From Methanobrevibacter sp. (GTDB lineage: Archaea; Methanobacteriota; Methanobacteria; Methanobacteriales; Methanobacteriaceae), in NCBI GenBank assembly GCA_030539985.1, contig JAUNXD010000116.1, positions 1-5,662 of the forward strand: a DNA stretch of 5,662 nt, in the 5' to 3' direction. The translations under genes were made by a program, and so were the position numbers. This document shows positions 1 through 4,391 of the stretch, piece by piece. The notes beneath the pieces are model-generated. The model ran no database searches. It was given only the letters and a program-made list of their open reading frames with translations, and was not told the DNA's origin. Positions within the stretch are counted from its first letter, which is position 1. The number at the start of each line of letters is the position of its first letter.

Positions 1-11
1 TTGCAAATTAT

Positions 12-18
12 TCACCTC
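12..18 (-). promoter_or_regulatory. Strong ribosome binding site for a gene at or past the left edge
   Basis: The minus strand reads GAGGTGA at 18-12, a seven-base match to the sequence complementary to methanogen 16S rRNA 3' ends. The next possible start is a TTG at 6-4, five bases on; an ATG just outside the window is also possible. The A+T-rich stretch at 30-66 could hold its TATA box. It lies within the palindrome ACCTCGAGGT (14-23), which may be coincidental. Confidence 0.4.
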
Positions 19-55
19 GAGGTTTGTAAAAATAATTTAATTAAATTATTAAAAA

Positions 56-72
56 TTTAAAAATAAGTGTTG
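56..72 (+). repeat. Spacer repeat, copy 1
   Basis: TTTAAAAATAAGTGTTG is the first of three near-identical motifs in the left spacer. Its GTTG forms the start of the 69-119 hairpin. Confidence 0.5.
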
Positions 73-119
73 TCTAAGTTTATAGGAAAACCCCATAAAC
101 TACCACCAGATTAGACAAC
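69..119. ncRNA. Long two-part hairpin, terminator-like or structured RNA
   Basis: GTTGTCTAA (69-77) is perfectly complementary to TTAGACAAC (111-119). Stacked directly on it, GTTTAT (78-83) pairs with ATAAAC (95-100), and GG (85-86) can pair with CC. The loop is A/C-rich, and a 10-base bulge (101-110) lies on one side. T-rich DNA follows in both directions: TTTTTTCCTTTT at 134-145 on the plus strand, and CTTATTTTTAAATTTTT at 67-51 on the minus strand. It could be a bidirectional terminator or a small structured RNA. I do not recognise it as a known riboswitch or guide RNA family. Confidence 0.4.
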
Positions 120-159
120 TGTTTATTACCTAATTTTTTCCTTTTGTAAAGAAAGTACA

Positions 160-180
160 GAATATGAGTAACTCATATTC
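160..180. promoter_or_regulatory. Perfect palindrome with 10-base arms, possible operator or hairpin
   Basis: GAATATGAGT (160-169), a central A, and ACTCATATTC (171-180) form a perfect dyad. The tight centre suits a dimeric DNA-binding protein better than an RNA loop, though a stem of about 8 pairs could form. A second inverted repeat, ATTCTT (177-182) and AAGAAT (187-192), shares four bases with the right arm, so the two would be mutually exclusive as RNA. No gene start is close enough to name a target. Confidence 0.4.
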
Positions 181-245
181 TTGAATAAGAATTTAGATTT
201 CCATAATATATAAAGTTTACTAAACTATTCAAAAACAAGTTATTT

Positions 246-262
246 TTTAAAAATAAGCGTTG
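246..262 (+). repeat. Spacer repeat, copy 2
   Basis: TTTAAAAATAAGCGTTG differs from copy 1 by one base. I see no hairpin partner for its GTTG nearby. Confidence 0.5.
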
Positions 263-275
263 AAAATTCTTTAAA

Positions 276-291
276 TTTAAAAATAATGTTG
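276..291 (+). repeat. Spacer repeat, copy 3
   Basis: TTTAAAAATAATGTTG matches copies 1 and 2 with one base missing. Its GTTG belongs to the closing helix of the 288-345 structure, parallel to copy 1. Confidence 0.5.
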
Positions 292-345
292 GGAAGAGTT
301 ACGCAAAACTTCCAGCTGGTAGACCTTGAAAAATCAAGAACCAAC
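276..345 (-). terminator. Branched hairpin with T-rich tail downstream of the small frame
   Basis: On the minus strand GTTGG (345-341) can pair with CCAAC (292-288) as a closing helix. Inside are CTTGA-TTTT-TCAAG (338-325) and GAAG (312-309) with CTTC (296-293), together suggesting a three-way junction. The palindrome CCAGCTGG lies at 312-319. ATTATTTTTAAA follows at 287-276. It begins about 36 bases after the stop of the small frame and may be its terminator or a structured 3' untranslated region. A stand-alone small RNA on either strand is the alternative. Confidence 0.35.
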
Positions 346-380
346 CTTACAAAATTCATCAGTCATAAGAGATTACCCTA

Positions 381-500
381 TCAGCCATGGTAATGGTTAT
401 AGATTACAATGACATCAAGCATAATCAATACAATGTCAAGTATCATCAGAATACCTAAAATGAATCCCTCACCTCCAATACAAGAGGAAACAATAGACAT
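381..500 (-). CDS. Possible small membrane peptide, 39 residues
   Basis: The minus strand has an ATG at 500 and a TGA at 383-381, immediately followed in frame by TAG. The 39-residue product starts MSIVSSCIGGEGF, continues with about 20 strongly hydrophobic residues (GILMILDIVLIMLDVIVIY, broken only by two Asp) and ends NHYHG. This looks like a single membrane helix with a short His-containing tail. I recognise no family. The ribosome binding site before the ATG is poor. A perfect GGAGGTGA (476-469) instead sits inside the frame, 7 bases before an in-frame ATT (461-459) that could only be an unusual start. A TATA-like box upstream and a structured, T-rich end downstream suit a small independent gene. 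Chance, or the remnant of a longer membrane protein gene, cannot be excluded. Confidence 0.35.
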   Translation of the reverse strand: MSIVSSCIGGEGFILGILMILDIVLIMLDVIVIYNHYHG

Positions 501-550
501 ACATAACTACATTTCCAATCAGGCAATTAAGTTATTAATTCATCTATGAA

Positions 551-564
551 TAAAATATATTAAA
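551..564 (-). promoter_or_regulatory. Possible TATA box for the small hydrophobic frame at 381-500
   Basis: The minus strand reads TTTAATATATTTTA, which resembles an archaeal TATA box. Transcription would start near 530, giving a leader of about 30 bases before the ATG at 500. The surrounding DNA is very A+T-rich, so a chance match is quite possible. Confidence 0.3.
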
Positions 565-651
565 ATCAATGATATTTAAATAATGTAGAATCTTTTTTAT
601 CAAAATTAAAGTTATTTAATAAAGTTATAAGGGAATTAAAAAATTGTAATG

Positions 652-688
652 AAAATAAAAAAAGCGGATAAGATATCAGAACTTATCC
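652..688 (-). terminator. Terminator of the ilvD-hisD-acetyltransferase unit, overlapping the stop codon
   Basis: On the minus strand GGATAAG (688-682) pairs perfectly with CTTATCC (672-666) around a 9-base loop that contains the TGA stop codon (678-676). GC and then TTTTTTTATTTT follow (663-652), with a further T-run at 643-637. The 5' arm encodes the last codons of the acetyltransferase. This is an intrinsic-type terminator with essentially no 3' untranslated region. Confidence 0.75.
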
Positions 689-1215
689 TTATCCAATGTT
701 TTGACAACCTTGGCAGGTACGCCAACGGCAACCTCATAGTCACCGACATCCTTTGTGACAATAGCCCCAGCACCGACAATAGCATACTCACCGATTGTAA
801 CACCGGGAAGGATGCTTGCTCCGGCACCAATCCAGGCTCCCTTTTTGATATGGATCGGTTTGCAGGTTATAACTTGCCTGTCATACTCGTCATGGTTGTT
901 TGAGAGAAGCTGAACGTTTGCCGCCATCATGACATCGTCTTCCACTGTTATTCCGCCACGGGCCATCAGCAATGAGTTGGAGTTGATAAAAACATTATTG
1001 CCCACTTTCAAACGGTCAAATGCCGCACCGGCAATAGGAGCTATGATTTGACTGTTTTCACCTAAATTATCGCCCAACAACTCTTTTAAAAGATTGTTGT
1101 ACTCATCAGTGTTTGGCAATGTATGATTGAGTTTGAAGACTATCTCTGCCATTTCCCCGGCCTTGATCATTTCCTCTTCTTTCATCTCGCGCATGTCTAC
1201 CCTTTCAAAATCCAT
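676..1215 (-). CDS. Maltose/galactoside-type hexapeptide O-acetyltransferase
   Basis: This 179-residue protein belongs to the left-handed beta-helix acyltransferases, in the maltose/galactoside (Maa/LacA) branch, which transfer acetyl from acetyl-CoA to a hydroxyl and act as cytoplasmic trimers. An N-terminal helical cap (about 11-48, EEEMIKAGEMAE and later NHTLPNTDEYN) matches the family's substrate-side domain. Hexapeptide coils run from about 69 to 165 (VGNNVFINSN, GAWIGAGASILPGVTIGEYAIVGAGAIVTKDV), and the family ending VGVPAKVVK follows at 164-172. His108 in LLSNNHDEYD fits the catalytic histidine. The true acceptor cannot be read from sequence; a sugar or cell-surface glycan precursor is a guess. 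The ATG abuts the hisD TAG (TAGATG), with GGGATGAT just upstream as a weak ribosome site. Met8 or Met11 could also be the start, since shorter relatives begin near there. It is the last gene of the unit; its stop codon lies inside a terminator hairpin. Confidence 0.87.
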   Translation of the reverse strand: MDFERVDMREMKEEEMIKAGEMAEIVFKLNHTLPNTDEYNNLLKELLGDNLGENSQIIAPIAGAAFDRLKVGNNVFINSNSLLMARGGITVEDDVMMAANVQLLSNNHDEYDRQVITCKPIHIKKGAWIGAGASILPGVTIGEYAIVGAGAIVTKDVGDYEVAVGVPAKVVKTLDKDKF

Positions 1216-2493
1216 CTAATCATCCCTTAATCTTGTCTTGAATGAATTTGCATGAGCAAAGAATCCCTCGTATTCAGCAATAGGAACTGAAGTCTTGGAC
1301 AACTCTTTTAACCCGTCTTTTGTTAATCTTTGAACTGTTGGCTTTTTAATGAAGGCTTCGGTTGAAAGACCGGAATACATCTTTGCACCTCCTCCTGTCG
1401 GAAGCACGTGGTTTGTTCCTGATCCGTAATCACCGGCAGCAACAGGCGAATATTGGCCTAAAAATATTGAACCGGCATTGTTGATGTGTGATAAAGTTTC
1501 ATCATCGTCTTTAGTGGATATGATTAAATGTTCAGGAGCATATTCATTTGTAACATGAATTGCTTCTTCAAATGTATCAGTGATAATGATTTTTCCACTT
1601 TTAGACAATGACTCCTCGATAATTTCACACCTAGGCGCAACCACGGTCAGTTCCTTTACGAATTCATCAGTCTTTAGGGCCAAATCCTCACTGTCAGTTA
1701 CCAGAAAGCATGAAGCGTTAGGGTCATGCTCGGCCTGTGCCAGTATGTCTGTTGCAAGAAACTCTGGGTTTGCGGTTTCATCAGCAAGAATCAGCACTTC
1801 AGAGGGTCCTGCCGGAAACTCAATATCTACTTGACCATAAACCAGTTTCTTTGCAGCGGTAACGAATATATTTCCCGGACCCACAATCTTTTCTACCCGA
1901 GGCACTGATTCGGTCCCATATGCAAGTGCGGCGATTGCCTGTGCACCGCCGACCTTATAGATTTCATCAGCCCCCGCAATATCGGCCGCAACAAGAATAG
2001 CATCCAGAATCTTACCATCCTTCTGTGGTGGTGTTACGCAAACCACCTTTTCGACTCCAGCGATTTTTGCAGGTATTACAGTCATCAGTATTGATGATGG
2101 ATAGGCTGCCCTGCCCCCCGGTATGTAGCATCCGGCTGAATTGATTGGCCTTACAATCTGACCTGCAACAACTCCAGGTGTCACTTCAATATTCCACTCA
2201 TCGGGAATCTGTTTTTTGTGGAATTTCTCAATGTTTGAAGCGGCATTTTTAAGAGCGGTCAATAATTCACTGTCCAGTGTCCCGTAGGCTTCGGCAATTT
2301 CATCTTTGGATACTTTCAAATTTTCTATTGTAACACCGTCGAATTTTTCAGTATACTCACCGACAGCCTTATCACCGTTTACACGGACATTTTCAAGAAT
2401 CTCGGATACGGTGCCCAGGACATTGTTAACGTCCTGCTCTGACCTTTTCACGGTTTCAGCCAAATCAATGTCTGAGTATTTAAGTATATCCAT
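1216..2493 (-). CDS. hisD: Histidinol dehydrogenase
   Basis: HisD oxidises L-histidinol to L-histidine in two NAD-dependent steps, the end of histidine synthesis; it is a cytoplasmic zinc enzyme, normally a homodimer. The 425 residues match the usual length. Landmarks include AGCYIPGGRAAYPSS (120-134), VGGAQAIAALAYGT (181-194), GPGN (205-208) and IEFPAGPSEVLILAD (224-238). By comparison with the E. coli enzyme, the zinc ligands are Gln253 and His256 (in AQAEHD), Asp355 (GDYGSGTNH) and His414 (FFAHANSF). The catalytic Glu-His pair is Glu321-His322 in EYAPEH. All are present, so the enzyme should be active. The ATG is supported by the GAGGT site and the family N-terminus. It starts 7 bases after ilvD and its TAG directly abuts the next ATG. 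No other his gene is in the window, so the rest of the pathway must be elsewhere. Confidence 0.97.
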   Translation of the reverse strand: MDILKYSDIDLAETVKRSEQDVNNVLGTVSEILENVRVNGDKAVGEYTEKFDGVTIENLKVSKDEIAEAYGTLDSELLTALKNAASNIEKFHKKQIPDEWNIEVTPGVVAGQIVRPINSAGCYIPGGRAAYPSSILMTVIPAKIAGVEKVVCVTPPQKDGKILDAILVAADIAGADEIYKVGGAQAIAALAYGTESVPRVEKIVGPGNIFVTAAKKLVYGQVDIEFPAGPSEVLILADETANPEFLATDILAQAEHDPNASCFLVTDSEDLALKTDEFVKELTVVAPRCEIIEESLSKSGKIIITDTFEEAIHVTNEYAPEHLIISTKDDDETLSHINNAGSIFLGQYSPVAAGDYGSGTNHVLPTGGGAKMYSGLSTEAFIKKPTVQRLTKDGLKELSKTSVPIAEYEGFFAHANSFKTRLRDD

Positions 2494-2500
2494 ATTAACA

Positions 2501-4150
2501 CTACCTCAGGATGGCTCCGGTGTCGGCTGAGTGGACAAGTTTCTGATACAGTGCCAGCCATCCGGTAACATCACTTTCAGGGTGTTTTACATCCTTTAAC
2601 CTGGATTGGATTTCCTCATCTGTCAGCTCAACGTTTATCAGTCTGTTTTCAATGTCGATTTCAATGATGTCCCCGTTTTGAATGGCTGCAATCGGGCCGT
2701 CCTCACGTGCTTCAGGAGATACGTGGCCTATGCATGGTCCCCGTGTTCCGCCGGAAAACCTGCCGTCGGTTATAAGTCCCACGTCCTTGATGTTCATGCC
2801 GGCAAGGGCGGAAGTTGGATTGAGCATTTCACGCATTCCAGGTCCGCCTTTAGGTCCCTCATAACGGATTACTACAATGTCACCTTCCTCGATTTCATGG
2901 TCAAATATTGCTTTTGTAACATCCTCTTCTGAGTCATATACCTTTGCAGGTCCCTTAAGATGCATGAGGTGGTCTGCCACTGCACCTTTTTTAACGACAC
3001 TGCCGTTAGGTGCGAGATTACCTTTAAGTATTGCGATTCCACCGTCCTCATGAACAGGATTGTCCAATGTATGGATGACATCAGTGTTTCTGTTTTCAAC
3101 GCTTTTGAGGTTTTCAGCGATTGTCTTGCCGGTGACTGTCATCTGATTGGTGTCAATCTTATCACCTAAAGTCTTAAGAACCGCCTGGATACCACCGGCA
3201 AGGTGCAGATCCATCATTGAATCCTCACCGGCAGGTGAAATCAGTGCAATGTGAGGCACTTTCCTTGATATCTCATCGAATAGTTCCAAATCAACATCCA
3301 CACCCTCGACTTCACTTGCAAGTGCAGGAATGTGGAGTGCAGTGTTTGATGAACCGCCCAGTGCCATGTCAACCGCTATGGCATTGTTGAATGATTCCTG
3401 AGTCATGATGTCGGATGGTTTGATGTCCTCTTCAACAAGTTTAATAATCTGTTTTCCGGACTCATAAGCAATCTGATTGTTTTCCTCTGTTCTTGCATGG
3501 GTTGTTGCACAGCTTGGAAGGGACAATCCCATAGTCTCAGCAATACAGGCCATGGTATTGGCTGTAAATAAACCGGAACAGCTTCCAGCCCCCGGACAGG
3601 CGCATCTTTCAAGTTCCATAACTTCCTCTTCGCTCATCTTACCTGCGGAGTATGCGCCGACAGCTTCAAATACTGTAATCAAATCAGCCGGCTTGCCTTT
3701 GTATTCACCTGACTGCATTGGTCCGCCAGTAACAACAATGGACGGTACGTTGACACGTGCCGCACCCATAATCATTCCCGGAACCACCTTGTCACAGCTT
3801 GGAATCAATACCAGACCGTCAAATGCATGGCCATTAGTCATTGACTCAACTGTAGCGGCGATTATTTCCCTTGAAGGAAGGGAGTACTTCATTCCCTCAT
3901 GGTTCATGCTGATACCGTCACAAACCGCCATGGTGTCGAATTCGAATGGTATACCGCCGGCGGCTATGATACCGTCCTTGACGAATTCCACCAGTTCCCT
4001 GAGGTGAATGTGACCTGGTACAATGTCTGTAAAACTGTTTGCTATACCGATGAACGGCTTTTTGAAATCCTCATCATCAAGCCCACAGGCCCTTAAAAGG
4101 GATCTGTGCGGTGCTCTTTGAATTCCTTTTTTAACATTATCACTTTTCAT
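2501..4150 (-). CDS. ilvD: Dihydroxy-acid dehydratase
   Basis: IlvD dehydrates 2,3-dihydroxy-isovalerate and 2,3-dihydroxy-3-methylvalerate to the keto acids that become valine/leucine and isoleucine, in the cytoplasm. The 549 residues are full length for the shorter IlvD form. Family motifs are all visible: GIANSF-x5-PGH (35-47), AVCDGISMNHEGM (75-87), IPSCDK (116-121), CPGAGSCSG (185-193), GGSSNT (265-270), GPKGGPGMREML (432-443) and DGRFSGGTRG (462-471). Cys119 and Cys191 are likely Fe-S ligands; Asp78, Asp120, Lys121 and Glu441 fit the Mg site, and Ser466 the catalytic base. The N-terminal motif has PGH where many [2Fe-2S] enzymes have PCN, as in the oxygen-sensitive E. coli [4Fe-4S] type, which suits an anaerobe. 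The ATG is preceded by GTGAT and a TATA box, and the N-terminal sequence matches the family start. It is the first gene of the unit, and its stop codon overlaps the hisD ribosome binding site. Confidence 0.96.
   Translation of the reverse strand: MKSDNVKKGIQRAPHRSLLRACGLDDEDFKKPFIGIANSFTDIVPGHIHLRELVEFVKDGIIAAGGIPFEFDTMAVCDGISMNHEGMKYSLPSREIIAATVESMTNGHAFDGLVLIPSCDKVVPGMIMGAARVNVPSIVVTGGPMQSGEYKGKPADLITVFEAVGAYSAGKMSEEEVMELERCACPGAGSCSGLFTANTMACIAETMGLSLPSCATTHARTEENNQIAYESGKQIIKLVEEDIKPSDIMTQESFNNAIAVDMALGGSSNTALHIPALASEVEGVDVDLELFDEISRKVPHIALISPAGEDSMMDLHLAGGIQAVLKTLGDKIDTNQMTVTGKTIAENLKSVENRNTDVIHTLDNPVHEDGGIAILKGNLAPNGSVVKKGAVADHLMHLKGPAKVYDSEEDVTKAIFDHEIEEGDIVVIRYEGPKGGPGMREMLNPTSALAGMNIKDVGLITDGRFSGGTRGPCIGHVSPEAREDGPIAAIQNGDIIEIDIENRLINVELTDEEIQSRLKDVKHPESDVTGWLALYQKLVHSADTGAILR
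2503..2507 (-). promoter_or_regulatory. hisD ribosome binding site overlapping the ilvD stop codon
   Basis: The minus strand reads GAGGTAG at 2507-2501. GAGGT can pair with the 3' end of archaeal 16S rRNA and lies 9 bases before the hisD ATG. Its T is the first base of the ilvD TAG stop. Ribosomes finishing ilvD therefore stop on the hisD initiation site, which implies translational coupling. Confidence 0.7.
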
Positions 4151-4178
4151 TTAATCACACAATATAATCTAATCATTA

Positions 4179-4188
4179 TTATATATTT
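4179..4188 (-). promoter_or_regulatory. Predicted TATA box of the ilvD-hisD-acetyltransferase unit
   Basis: The minus strand reads AAATATATAA here, a good archaeal TATA-box match centred about 34 bases before the ilvD ATG. With the usual archaeal spacing of about 25 bases, transcription would begin near 4158. The leader would then be only about 8 bases, nearly leaderless. It would just include GTGAT (4158-4154), which can pair with the 16S rRNA 3' end and lies 3 bases before the ATG. Confidence 0.5.
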
Positions 4189-4190
4189 CA

Positions 4191-4343
4191 CTAATAACTT
4201 TTAAAATGTTTGAATCCTATTAACTTGCGGATAATGCTGAAAATATAGTGATGAATCAATATTTTGAAAAATAGCATTGATTAAAATAATAGTTAACGAT
4301 AGACAATATCGAAATTTTAATCATTAAATGAATTAAATCAATG
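4191..4343. other. A+T-rich spacer upstream of ilvD with small repeats
   Basis: No coding frame is supported here. Visible structure includes a 7-base inverted repeat, AATCAAT (4254-4260) and ATTGATT (4276-4282), and a near-direct repeat of AATCAATATTTTGAAAAA (4254-4271) as AATCAATGTTTGAAAAA (4336-4352). A small hairpin is formed by CGATA (4297-4301) and TATCG (4307-4311). These could be operator elements for the ilvD unit, but in such A+T-rich DNA short repeats also arise by chance. Confidence 0.3.
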
Positions 4344-4347
4344 TTTG

Positions 4348-4390
4348 AAAAAAAGCAAAAAAATAAAATTATGGGAAAGTTAATTCCCAT
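4348..4390 (-). terminator. Hairpin and T-tract terminator of the surface protein gene
   Basis: A perfect 7-base inverted repeat, ATGGGAA (4371-4377) and TTCCCAT (4384-4390), has a 6-base loop and starts just past the TAG stop codon (4394-4392). On the minus strand it is followed by AATTTTATTTTTTTGC and another run of seven T. Archaeal termination depends mainly on such T-tracts. The placement, orientation and two consecutive T-runs make this a convincing 3' end. Confidence 0.8.
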
Positions 4391-4391
4391 T

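Larger units (their letters stand above)
1..650. other. Long gene-poor, A+T-rich spacer
   Basis: No conventional gene is supported over these 650 bases. The contents I can point to are the ribosome binding site near the left edge, the hairpin at 69-119, the palindrome at 160-180, the three 17-base repeats, the branched structure at 276-345 and the small hydrophobic frame at 381-500. Bases 565-650 are almost pure A+T with a short direct repeat (AAAGTTAT at 608-615 and 621-628) and nothing else I can interpret. No tRNA, CRISPR repeat or transposon end was found. Confidence 0.7.

Noticed and set aside
56..291. Three copies of TTTAAAAATAA as a CRISPR array or serial promoters
   Set aside because: Spacing is irregular (190 and 30 bases) and the motif is too short for CRISPR. 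As TATA boxes the first would start transcription inside the hairpin it flanks, so a promoter role is unconvincing.
312..345. tRNA-like piece, AGCTGGTAGA followed by a small hairpin
   Set aside because: It resembles a tRNA D-arm, but the next hairpin has a 4-base loop rather than a 7-base anticodon loop, and no T-arm or acceptor stem can be drawn.
381..449. Possible C/D box guide RNA on the minus strand (TGATGA near 448, CTGA at 384-381)
   Set aside because: The length fits, but the first box lacks the usual purine, no D' box or terminal stem is seen, and the guide spacing to the D box is wrong.
649..903. 84-codon open frame on the plus strand
   Set aside because: It overlaps the acetyltransferase on the opposite strand, including its hexapeptide coils and terminator. 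No supporting start signal or domain is seen.
3477..4007. 176-codon open frame on the plus strand
   Set aside because: It lies wholly antisense to ilvD, whose every motif is intact, and its translation shows no recognisable domain. It is a by-product of ilvD codon usage.
4248..4254. GTGATGA as a C box of a guide RNA upstream of ilvD
   Set aside because: A CTGA lies upstream, but there is no correctly spaced downstream D box and no terminal stem.
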